Shown: one piece after another, positions 20,821-28,103 of the stretch
Layout: each line of letters opens with the position of its first letter
Position numbering within the stretch: position 1 is the first letter of the stretch
Assembly: GCA_902826025.1 (NCBI GenBank)
Contig: CADEDH010000026.1
Coordinates: forward strand, 9,197 to 58,570
Length of the DNA stretch: 49,374 nt
Direction: 5' to 3'
Origin: an uncultured Actinomycetes bacterium
GTDB lineage: Bacteria > Actinomycetota > Acidimicrobiia > Acidimicrobiales > SZUA-35
Notes under the pieces: generated by a model
Told to the model about the DNA's origin: nothing
Databases searched by the model: none
What the model saw: only the letters and a program-made list of their open reading frames with translations
Position numbers and translations under genes: made by a program

Positions 20821-20878
20821 CCCATCCGCCGTTGCTCCGAGTTCAGCCGAGGCGGGCCCAGGCGTCCAGGGGTTCCTA

Positions 20879-21253
20879 CTGGACACGCACGTGTTCCTGT
20901 GGCTACAGGCGGAACCCGACCGGATCGACAGCACGCTCCTCGATCGGATGGGCCGCGCCGACGGGCTACTCCTGTCACCCGCCAGCGCATGGGAGATCGC
21001 CATCAAGTATCAGCTGGGCACGCTGTTGCTGCCGGCCGAGCCCTCCGTCTACGTCCCCGATCGGATGTCCCGGTCGGGGGTGGATCCGCTCCCGATCGAG
21101 ATCAGCCACACCCTGGCCGCCGGTGGATTGCCGCCGCACCATCGGGATCCGTTCGACCGACTGCTCGTCGCCCAGAGCCAGCTGTCGGGGATCCCGCTCG
21201 TGACCGCCGATCGTCAGATCACCGCCTATGACGTCGAGGTGATCCCGGCCTGA
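20879..21253 (+). CDS. Orphan PIN-domain protein (VapC-like), start codon unclear
   Basis: The encoded chain reads LDTHVFLWLQ, then SPASAWEIAIKYQLG, HHRDPFDRLLVAQ and LVTADRQITAYD. These carry the four acidic residues of the PIN nuclease active site (Asp, Glu, Asp, Asp). The first Asp lies before the only standard start (GTG 20891). Translation would have to begin at CTG 20879, or the 5' end has been lost. No VapB antitoxin gene lies directly upstream; the 58 bases between it and the binding-protein gene hold no ORF. It is either a broken toxin or one with an unusual start. Confidence 0.6.
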   Translation: MDTHVFLWLQAEPDRIDSTLLDRMGRADGLLLSPASAWEIAIKYQLGTLLLPAEPSVYVPDRMSRSGVDPLPIEISHTLAAGGLPPHHRDPFDRLLVAQSQLSGIPLVTADRQITAYDVEVIPA

Positions 21254-21287
21254 CGGCTGGCGGGCGCCCCGTCGGCGGTGGCTGCGA

Positions 21288-22037
21288 TCAGCCGGCGGGG
21301 GTGGGAGCGGACGTGGGGGTGGCGATGACCACGACGTTCGAGTCGTAGTGGCGGAGCTGCGGGTTGAAGCTGCCACCGCAGGTGATCAGCACCAGGCGCT
21401 CCGGGGAGTTGGGGGTGAACAGGTCGTCGATCGGCAGGTCGGCCTTGGGGTGGACGGCCACGCTGTCCACCCGGTAGCCGAGTTGGCGGCCGTCGACCGT
21501 CTCCACCACCACCGTGGCCCCCGGCTCCAGCGAACCCAGGTGACGGAACACGCCGTCCTCGCCGTCGTAGGCCACGTGGGCGGCCAGCACGACCGATCCG
21601 GCTCCGGCCCCCGGTCGGGCGCCGAACCGGTACCAGCCCACCTCGCGGGCGCCGGGTATCTCCAACCCCCCGGCGGCGTCGATGCCCACCGGCACCACCG
21701 CTGCGTCGTCGACCTCCAGTGCGGGGATCCGCAGGCGGGCGGGCCCGGCCGACACCCCGGAGCCGTCGTCGCCGGCACCGGCCGGCGGGAGGGCCCGAAG
21801 GGGCGACAGGTCGACGGGGGGCGGGGCGGCCATCGGTTCTTGTTCCAGGGTTGGATCCGGCACCGGGGCGGCGGCCACCGACGGTGAGCTGCTCTGCTCC
21901 GCCCGGAAGAGCGGCCCGGGGCGGGCGACGTCGACCGCCACCCAGGCCAGCACCGCCACCGCGGCCAGCACCGCCACCGCAACCGCCCAGACCCGGATCT
22001 GGTGTTCGGGGGCGTCAGCGGTGACGGCGGGGGACAC
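21288..22037 (-). CDS. Class F sortase
   Basis: The 249-residue protein has an N-terminal membrane segment (VWAVAVAVLAAVAVLAWVAV, about residues 15-34), a Pro-rich linker, then a sortase beta barrel. Catalytic residues are visible: His in VVLAAHVAYDG, Cys in LVLITCGGSFN and Arg in PQLRHYDSN. RIPALEVDDAAVVPVGID and YRFGARPG are phrases of class F enzymes of Actinobacteria. It joins surface proteins to each other or to cell wall. I start at GTG 22037, which overlaps the end of the preceding DUF4397 gene by 23 bases; the frame remains open to 22160. Confidence 0.87.
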   Translation of the reverse strand: MSPAVTADAPEHQIRVWAVAVAVLAAVAVLAWVAVDVARPGPLFRAEQSSSPSVAAAPVPDPTLEQEPMAAPPPVDLSPLRALPPAGAGDDGSGVSAGPARLRIPALEVDDAAVVPVGIDAAGGLEIPGAREVGWYRFGARPGAGAGSVVLAAHVAYDGEDGVFRHLGSLEPGATVVVETVDGRQLGYRVDSVAVHPKADLPIDDLFTPNSPERLVLITCGGSFNPQLRHYDSNVVVIATPTSAPTPAG

Positions 22038-22890
22038 GAGATCCGGGGTGCGAGCCGGCGGGGTCAGCGGCCGGCCGGCCGGCGGCGGGCGGGCCCGGGG
22101 CCAGCAGAGCCGCCGCCGCCCCGGCCAGGGCCACCAGGGCCCAGGCCGGCACGCCGGCACCGCTGTCGTTCGACACGGGCGAGTTGCCGCTGTCGACCCC
22201 GGTGGGACGGGGCCCCAACCCGGGGATCGACTCGGTGGCCACGGCCATCGTGTTCCGCTCGATCGAGCCCAGGCCGTAGACGATCACCGCCGTCCCTGCC
22301 TCCAGCGTCACATCGGCCGGGCCGAGGATGGCAGGACCAGCCGTGCCGGCCGGCACCAGCGAGGCGCTCACCGTGCCCGGAGGCAGGTCGGCCGTCACCT
22401 CGCCGCCGTTGGCCAGGTTCTCGAACACGGCCTCGCCGGCCGAGAGCACGTCCACCGGCGGAGCGGCCGCCAGATGTCGCACGATCAGCCGGCTCTCGCC
22501 CGCCTCCAGCGGGCTCACGTCGTTGGCGAAACTGGCCAGCCCCACCGAGCCGTCGAGCTTCAGGTGGAGCACCACCGTCAGGTTCTCCCCTGCCGGCAGC
22601 TGGACGTCGCCCGCCGCCAGCAGCACCTCGCCGGTCCCGGCCCGGGTCACTGTCACCGCCGGCAGCTGCGGTCCCAGCGTCGACAGGTCGTACGTGCCCC
22701 GGAACCCCAGGTCGCTGATGGCCGTCCGTCCGGCGATGGCGACGTCCACCGAGACGTCGGGCACCCCTTGGATGAGGTGGACCCGGGTGACGGCAGCCCC
22801 CGCTGGGGTCACCCCTCCCCCCATCGGAGCCAACCCGGCCAACACCAGCCCGGCCACCGCCAGGATCACCGCACGCATCCCACCGTTCAT
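22015..22890 (-). CDS. Secreted DUF4397 domain protein
   Basis: The 291-residue protein begins with a signal peptide (MNGGMRAVILAVAGLVLAGL) ending near GAA. Two or so DUF4397 beta units follow: TRVHLIQGVPDVSVDVAI and SRLIVRHLAAAPPVDVL. Near the C-terminus there is a membrane segment (AWALVALAGAAAALLAPG) and a short basic tail (RVPRRHR). DUF4397 proteins are commonly encoded beside class F sortases in Actinobacteria, and the gene pair overlaps here. A standard LPxTG motif is not seen before the membrane segment. Function is unknown; it is probably a surface protein. Confidence 0.8.
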   Translation of the reverse strand: MNGGMRAVILAVAGLVLAGLAPMGGGVTPAGAAVTRVHLIQGVPDVSVDVAIAGRTAISDLGFRGTYDLSTLGPQLPAVTVTRAGTGEVLLAAGDVQLPAGENLTVVLHLKLDGSVGLASFANDVSPLEAGESRLIVRHLAAAPPVDVLSAGEAVFENLANGGEVTADLPPGTVSASLVPAGTAGPAILGPADVTLEAGTAVIVYGLGSIERNTMAVATESIPGLGPRPTGVDSGNSPVSNDSGAGVPAWALVALAGAAAALLAPGPPAAGRPAADPAGSHPGSRVPRRHR

Positions 22891-22983
22891 GGGGCCAGCC
22901 CTTTCCACCCCGGGGCGCACCCCAAACCGATTTGGGTAGATCATCGGGTGAGAACCGGCGGCAATCGGGGTACTGCTCGGCGG

Positions 22984-23613
22984 ATGGACGCGCCGTCCCA
23001 GAACACGATCGACGCCTTGCTGGCCGAACTGGTGCCCACCGCCCGGCTCGACGACCCGCCCGCTGCTTCCGACGCCGGGGGCCACACGCCGGCTCCCCCG
23101 CCGAACCGCCGGGGCGGCTTCCCGGCCCGTCGACGTCGTCGATGGCCCACCCGCCTGGCCCTGATCGCGCTCTCCCTCGGCCTCGTCGGTGCGATGTTCG
23201 CCGCCGGCGTGCTGGTGGGGCGGCGCACGGCCGACGGCCCGACCGGTGGGGATGAGGCCGCCCGCCTGGCCTCCACCCCCGGCCAGCCGTTCGGCACGGC
23301 CAGCCTCCAGTCCGAGCTCGGCGACGCCGAGCAGAGCGATCCGACCGGCCTGGTGGCCCGGTACCGCGACGAGTTGGCCGCCCGCGACCTGGTGAGCACG
23401 AGCCTGGGCGATGACGACCTCACCCGGTTCGGCTACGCCGCCTGCGTCTTCGCCGCCAGCGCCGAGGGGCCAGCCGATTTCGACCGGTTCCGGGCCACCG
23501 CCGCGGCCGACGCCGAGACCTCGCTCAGCGACGCCGAGATGGAGGTGGTGATCGACACCGCCGTGCTGGTCTTCTGCCCGGTCGACGCCCAGCGCCTGGG
23601 CATCACGGCCTGA
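22984..23613 (+). CDS. DUF732-like membrane-anchored protein
   Basis: The 209-residue protein has a cytoplasmic N-terminus rich in Pro and Arg, one membrane segment (about residues 60-78, LALIALSLGLVGAMFAAGVL), then an outer domain. The outer domain carries two Cys residues, in GYAACVFAAS and LVFCPVDA, and a helical pattern that resembles mycobacterial DUF732 proteins. No function is known. The ATG at 22984 is preceded by a GGCGG sequence only. It is transcribed divergently from the sortase pair. Confidence 0.5.
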   Translation: MDAPSQNTIDALLAELVPTARLDDPPAASDAGGHTPAPPPNRRGGFPARRRRRWPTRLALIALSLGLVGAMFAAGVLVGRRTADGPTGGDEAARLASTPGQPFGTASLQSELGDAEQSDPTGLVARYRDELAARDLVSTSLGDDDLTRFGYAACVFAASAEGPADFDRFRATAAADAETSLSDAEMEVVIDTAVLVFCPVDAQRLGITA

Positions 23614-23684
23614 GCCTCCGAGCGGGTGCACCGGCCGGTTCTGGAGTACAACTCTGGGAACCGACCGATCCGGGAGGACCCCCC

Positions 23685-24848
23685 ATGGCCGTCACCGACC
23701 ACACCCCCACCGTCTCCGTCACCGAGGTGGCGGCCGAGGCCGGTAGCCGTTCGTCCGAGATCGAGGACCTCCGGCGGCTGCCCCCCGATCTGGTGGCCAA
23801 GCTGGTGGCCACCGGCGTGTTCAAGCTGTGGGTACCCCGGATCTACGGCGGGGCCGAAGCCCACATCACCGCTCTGCTCGACGCCATCGAGACCTGCTCC
23901 TATCACGACGGCTCCACCGGCTGGTGCGTGATGATCGGCGGCTCCACCGGGCTCAACGCCGGCTTCCTCCCGCCCGAGTGGGCCCGGGAGATCTACGGCC
24001 CGGCCGGCGCCATCACCGGCGGCTTCGGCATGCCCTCGGGGGCGGCGGTGCCGGTGGACGGCGGGATGCGGGTCACCGGCCGCTGGGCCTGGGGCTCGGG
24101 CACCGACCACTGCACGATGATCGGGGGCGGGGTGCGGGTGGTCGATGCGTCGGGGGCCCCGGCCGCCATGCCCGACGGCACCCGGACCCCCTTCGCCTAC
24201 TTCAGCCTCGACGACGTGGAACTGCTCGACACCTGGCATGTGGCCGGTCTCAAGGGCACCGCCTCCACCGACTACACCGTCACCGACGCCTTCGTTCCCC
24301 ACGGCCGGTGGGTGGAGTTCGTCAACGCCAAGGGCCCCCAGGTCGACAGCCCGCTGTACCGGTTCTCGTTCCTCGGCGCCCTGGGCATCGGGGTGGCCTC
24401 GGTGATGGTGGGCCTGGGACGGCGGGCCATCGACGAACTGGTGGCGCTGGGGGGCAAGGTGCCGGTGGGCAGCTCACGCACCCTGGCCGAGCGGCCCACC
24501 GTGCAGGCCCAGATCGCCGAGGCCGACGCCGCCGTGCGCAGCTCGCGGTCGTTCCTGCGGGAGGTGGTGGACCAGTGCTGGGAGGCGGCGGCCACCGAGG
24601 GTCGGATGACGGGTGAGCACAAGCGGCTGCTCCGACTGGCCGCCTCCAACATGGCCGAGCGGTGCGCCCACGCCGTCGACCTCTGCTACCACGCCGCCGG
24701 GGGCAGCGCGGTGTACGAGACCAGCGCCCTCCAGCGGGTGTTCCGCGATACCCATGTGGCCACCCAGCACGGCATGATAGCCCCCCGGACGCTCGAGCCC
24801 CTGGGCCGGATGGTGTTCGGGCTGGAGACTGACACCCGCCAGCTCTGA
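23685..24848 (+). CDS. Acyl-CoA dehydrogenase-fold flavoprotein (HsaA-like)
   Basis: The 387-residue protein has an N-terminal helical domain, a central beta domain (GGFGMPSGAAVPVDGGMRVTGRWAWGSG) and a C-terminal four-helix bundle. The central phrase and SYHDGSTGWCVMIGG resemble flavin-dependent hydroxylases such as HsaA or related monooxygenases more than classical dehydrogenases. Such enzymes use reduced flavin from a partner reductase. No reductase gene is next to it, so the substrate is unknown. A ribosome site GGAGGA lies eight bases before the ATG. Confidence 0.8.
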   Translation: MAVTDHTPTVSVTEVAAEAGSRSSEIEDLRRLPPDLVAKLVATGVFKLWVPRIYGGAEAHITALLDAIETCSYHDGSTGWCVMIGGSTGLNAGFLPPEWAREIYGPAGAITGGFGMPSGAAVPVDGGMRVTGRWAWGSGTDHCTMIGGGVRVVDASGAPAAMPDGTRTPFAYFSLDDVELLDTWHVAGLKGTASTDYTVTDAFVPHGRWVEFVNAKGPQVDSPLYRFSFLGALGIGVASVMVGLGRRAIDELVALGGKVPVGSSRTLAERPTVQAQIAEADAAVRSSRSFLREVVDQCWEAAATEGRMTGEHKRLLRLAASNMAERCAHAVDLCYHAAGGSAVYETSALQRVFRDTHVATQHGMIAPRTLEPLGRMVFGLETDTRQL

Positions 24849-24876
24849 GCGGGACGCTCCGGCCCGAAAACCGGGT

Positions 24877-25659
24877 TCAGGCCGCTGATCCGGCGGCGGT
24901 GGCCTCCACCGCCGGCTCGGTGTCGGGATCGAGGGCCGCCTTGTAGACGACGCCCCCTACGACCGCCCCCACGATGGGGGCCACCCAGAACAGCCACAGC
25001 TGACCCAGCGGCGAGGTCGCACCGTCTCCGAACACGGCGGCCACCAAGGCCACCGCCGAGGACCGGGCCGGGTTGACGCTGGTGTTGCTGATCGGGATCG
25101 ACACCAGATGGACGAGGGTCAGCATCAGGCCAATGGCCAGCCCGCCCATGGCCGGTGACGCCGCCCGGGCCGTGGCCCCCAGGATCACCAGCAGGAACAG
25201 GGCGGTCAGCACCAGCTCGGCCACCAGCACGGCGGCCAGCGAGTACCCGCCGGGTGAGAAGTCGCCGTAGCCGTTGGTGGCGAAGGTGCCGGCCGTGTTC
25301 TCGATGCTGAACCCCGACTGGCCGCTCTTGACCCCGTACAGAATCAGCGCCCCGCCCAATCCGCCCAGCACCTGGGCCACGATGTACTGCGGGGCCCGGG
25401 CCCCGGGGAACTTCCCCGCTGCTACCAGGCCCAATGTGACCGCCGGGTTGAAGTGGCCACCCGACACGTGGCCGAGGGCATAGGCCCCCGTCACCACCGT
25501 GAGCCCGAACGCCAGGCTCACACCCAGCAGCCCGATGCCGAGGTTGACCTCCGGCGACCCGCCCATGAACTGGGCGGCGAACACCGCCGAGCCGCAGCCC
25601 CCCAACACCAACCACAACGTGCCGATGAACTCGGCCGTCAACTCCCGATACGCCTTCAT
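24877..25659 (-). CDS. aqpZ: Aquaporin Z-type water channel
   Basis: The 260-residue protein has six membrane segments and both NPA boxes: [12 protein letters not shown] and [14 protein letters not shown]. The opening [21 protein letters not shown] and the residues around the boxes match AqpZ rather than glycerol facilitators, whose second box is usually NPARD. It should pass water. The C-terminus ends in an Ala/Glu-rich tail. It stands alone between the flavoprotein and the VOC gene. Confidence 0.92.
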   Translation of the reverse strand: MKAYRELTAEFIGTLWLVLGGCGSAVFAAQFMGGSPEVNLGIGLLGVSLAFGLTVVTGAYALGHVSGGHFNPAVTLGLVAAGKFPGARAPQYIVAQVLGGLGGALILYGVKSGQSGFSIENTAGTFATNGYGDFSPGGYSLAAVLVAELVLTALFLLVILGATARAASPAMGGLAIGLMLTLVHLVSIPISNTSVNPARSSAVALVAAVFGDGATSPLGQLWLFWVAPIVGAVVGGVVYKAALDPDTEPAVEATAAGSAA

Positions 25660-25806
25660 GATGTCGCTCCCATCGTCGGTCGCCCCTGGCGGTGCCAGGA
25701 GCAGGAGCTCACAGTGGGCCGATCGTCCCCCAACGCCGAGCTCCCGACATCACGTTAGATCCCAGCCCGCTCCGGCGCCGGCTGACGCCGGGATTCGTGG
25801 GCCGGA

Positions 25807-26436
25807 TCAGGCGATCTCCACCCGACCGCCGGGGGTGTCGACCACGGCCACCAGGCGGGGCGACGTGGCCTCGACGGCGACGATGCCCAACCCCAGGCCG
25901 TCGACCATGGAGCGGACGGTGGCGTCGGGGTGCTCCAGACGCAGCTCCGCCAGGGCGCCCATCGAGGGCAGCGACCGGGCCGGGCTGGGGCTGGCCCCCC
26001 AATCGATCACGAACGGCATGGCCGCCGGGGCGGTGGCGAAGGGGGCCAGCGTGAGCCGCCAGCGGAGCTCCTCCCCGTCGGGCTTGAGCCGGCTCATAGC
26101 CGTGATGGGTCCGGGGTCGTGGCCCAGCACAAGCAGCCGGTCGACCACCTCCTCGATCGTCTCCCCCGGTGCCGGGTGCACGGCGTAGCCGGCCAGGCGG
26201 GGCGGGCGGCCCTCGTCGATCCCGAAGGGGCGGGGCCGGGCCGGCTCGCCCTGGTCGGCGTCGACGCCGATCACCTCGAAATAGGTGGTCTGGTCGAACG
26301 TGAGCAGGTGGTTGCGGGTGCCGACGCCGGGGTGGGGACCGCCCGGCACCGGCGTGGCCCCGGTCAGCTGCTCGATGTGGCGGACTCCGGCCGACAGGTC
26401 GGGGGAGGCGAAGACGAGATGGTCGAGCTCGGGCAT
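25807..26436 (-). CDS. VOC/glyoxalase-like domain protein
   Basis: The 209-residue protein begins with MPELDHLVFASPDLSAGVRHIEQLTG and continues with GTRNHLLTFDQTTYFEVIGVD, a glyoxalase-like (Glyoxalase_3) pattern. Candidate metal ligands are the early His and the Glu in TYFEVIG. The second half is a repeat of the fold with VEATSPRLVAVVDTPGG. Substrate unknown. It diverges from the TauD-type gene; the shared control region holds a 32-bp palindrome. Confidence 0.78.
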   Translation of the reverse strand: MPELDHLVFASPDLSAGVRHIEQLTGATPVPGGPHPGVGTRNHLLTFDQTTYFEVIGVDADQGEPARPRPFGIDEGRPPRLAGYAVHPAPGETIEEVVDRLLVLGHDPGPITAMSRLKPDGEELRWRLTLAPFATAPAAMPFVIDWGASPSPARSLPSMGALAELRLEHPDATVRSMVDGLGLGIVAVEATSPRLVAVVDTPGGRVEIA

Positions 26437-26479
26437 GCCCCGAGACGGTAGGCGCTCCGGCCCCGACCTGCCCGGCCCG

Positions 26480-26511
26480 CCGTACGGATTTCCCGCGGGA
26501 AATCCGTACGG
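26480..26511. promoter_or_regulatory. 32-bp perfect palindrome in divergent intergenic region
   Basis: A perfect palindrome is built from three nested parts: CCGTACGG at 26480-26487, a 16-bp palindrome ATTTCCCGCGGGAAAT at 26488-26503, and CCGTACGG again at 26504-26511. It lies 44 bases before the VOC gene and 132 before the TauD-type gene. The shape suits an operator for a dimeric or paired-dimer repressor. It could also form a cruciform or hairpin. Confidence 0.65.
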
Positions 26512-26643
26512 ATGTGGTGCTACCCGTCACCGGCTGATCGCCGGCCGAACCCCGAGCCTCTGCCCCCGTGCACCGAGGGCCGGCGCCTGGCAGGCTGGAG
26601 GCACCCGTTTGCCGATGATCGACGGGTGAAGGAGAGCGGCGAG

Positions 26644-27612
26644 ATGACGACCACCAGCGAACCCGAGCTGCATAGCAGCCGGCCGGGGGGGGCCCCGGCC
26701 GAGATGGGGCCCGGGGGCACAGCCCCCGCAACAAAACAGCACGTGAGCTGTGATATCCGGCCCCTGGCCGCCGCCCTGGGGGCCGAGGTAACCGGCCTTG
26801 GCCTGGCCGGGGCCGGGCGGGCCGAGGTCGACACCGTTCTCGCCCTCCTGCTCCGCCACCGGGTCCTGTTCTTTCCCGGTCAGCACCTCACGCTCGACCA
26901 GCACGTGGCCCTGGCCGAGCAGCTCGGGCCGCTGGAGGCCCACCCCAACCTCCACAACGCCGGCCTCGACCATCCGTCGGTGTTCGAGCTGGCGGCCTCG
27001 TCGGGCGGCATCGCCGACGAGTGGCACACCGACCTCACGTTCCTCTCCTCGCCCTCGGTGATGTCGGTGCTGAACATGATCCGCTGCCCGGAGGTGGGGG
27101 GCGACACGATGTGGACCAACCTGGAGCTGGCCTACGAGGAGCTGTCGGCCCCCATGCGTGATCTGTGCGACGGCCTCACCGCCCTGCACGACGCATCGCC
27201 CCACAACCGGCCGGAGAAGACCGCCATCCACCCGGTGGTCCGCATCCATCCCGTCACCGGGCGTCGGGCCCTCTACGTCAACGAGCACTTCACCCGGCGC
27301 ATCGTGGAGCTCAGTGCCCCTGAGAGCGATGCCCTCCTCGGCTTCCTCACCGGCTGGGTCACCCAGCCCCGCTTCACCGTGCGGTACCGCTGGTCGGAGG
27401 GCACGATCGCCATCTGGGACAACCGTTGCACCCAGCATTTCGTGGTCAACGATTTCAGCGGCGAGCGCGTGATCCAGCGGGCGACCGTGATGGGCGACCA
27501 GCCCCAGGGGCTTCCTCCCCGCTGGGAGCCGTTCACCGGCACCCGGGGTGGGGCCGCCACCCGCCACGACCGGCAGCTCCGCCATGTCCTGCGGGAGCGC
27601 GACCAGGGCTGA
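26644..27612 (+). CDS. TauD/TfdA-family 2-oxoglutarate dioxygenase
   Basis: The 322-residue protein has the iron-binding HxD in DEWHTDLTFLSSPS, the distal His in NRCTQHFVVND, and the Arg for 2-oxoglutarate in GERVIQRATVMGD. The N-terminal part has PLAAALGAEVTGLGL and HRVLFFPGQHLTLDQHVALAEQLGPLE, typical of TauD. Family members release sulfite or open aromatic ethers and other substrates; taurine is only one possibility. The ATG at 26644 is preceded by GGAGAG; the upstream frame is not family-like. The palindrome at 26480-26511 may control it. Confidence 0.85.
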   Translation: MTTTSEPELHSSRPGGAPAEMGPGGTAPATKQHVSCDIRPLAAALGAEVTGLGLAGAGRAEVDTVLALLLRHRVLFFPGQHLTLDQHVALAEQLGPLEAHPNLHNAGLDHPSVFELAASSGGIADEWHTDLTFLSSPSVMSVLNMIRCPEVGGDTMWTNLELAYEELSAPMRDLCDGLTALHDASPHNRPEKTAIHPVVRIHPVTGRRALYVNEHFTRRIVELSAPESDALLGFLTGWVTQPRFTVRYRWSEGTIAIWDNRCTQHFVVNDFSGERVIQRATVMGDQPQGLPPRWEPFTGTRGGAATRHDRQLRHVLRERDQG

Positions 27613-27740
27613 AGCCCGACGCCACGCCGCCGCCGGATAGTCAAAACCTGGCGGATCCTAAATCGAACGGCCCCTCCGGTCGATGCAGACCTGTGGCGCT
27701 CGCCTTGCGCCCGCTCCTGCTTCAGTGATCGAGGTGACCG

Positions 27741-28103
27741 ATGCCCTCCATTCTTGCCGTGGACGACTCCGTGTCCATGCGCCAGCTCGTGGCGTTCACG
27801 CTCAAGGAGGCCGGTTTCGACGTGATCGAAGCCGTCGACGGTGAGGACGCGCTGGCCAAGGCCCAGGCCCGGCGGGCCGACGTGGTACTCACCGACGTGA
27901 ACATGCCGAAGATGGATGGCATCTCCCTGATCCGGAACCTCCGCCAGCTCCCGGCCTACAAGTTCACCCCCATGCTCCTGCTGACCACCGAGTCGGCACC
28001 GGAGAAGAAGGCCGAGGGCAAGGCGGCCGGGGCCACCGGCTGGATCGTCAAGCCGTTCAACCCGGAGCAGCTGCTGGCCACGATCAGCAAGGTCATCAAG
28101 TAG
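27741..28103 (+). CDS. cheY: CheY-type single-domain response regulator
   Basis: The 120-residue REC domain has the acidic pair in VDDSVS, the phosphorylated Asp at residue 52 in VVLTDVNMPKMDG, Thr in LLLTTES and Lys in IVKPFNPEQL. No output domain is attached. It opens the chemosensory operon and would carry the signal to a motor, pilus or flagellar. A GAGGTGA ribosome site precedes the ATG, and its stop shares a base with the cheA GTG. The 128 bases upstream, with a locally AT-richer patch around 27640-27665, probably hold the operon promoter. Confidence 0.9.
   Translation: MPSILAVDDSVSMRQLVAFTLKEAGFDVIEAVDGEDALAKAQARRADVVLTDVNMPKMDGISLIRNLRQLPAYKFTPMLLLTTESAPEKKAEGKAAGATGWIVKPFNPEQLLATISKVIK

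Noticed and set aside
27613-27740. c-di-GMP riboswitch or FliA-type promoter before cheY
   Set aside because: The AT-richer patch looked promising, but neither the conserved riboswitch core nor TAAA plus GCCGATAA spacing could be found.
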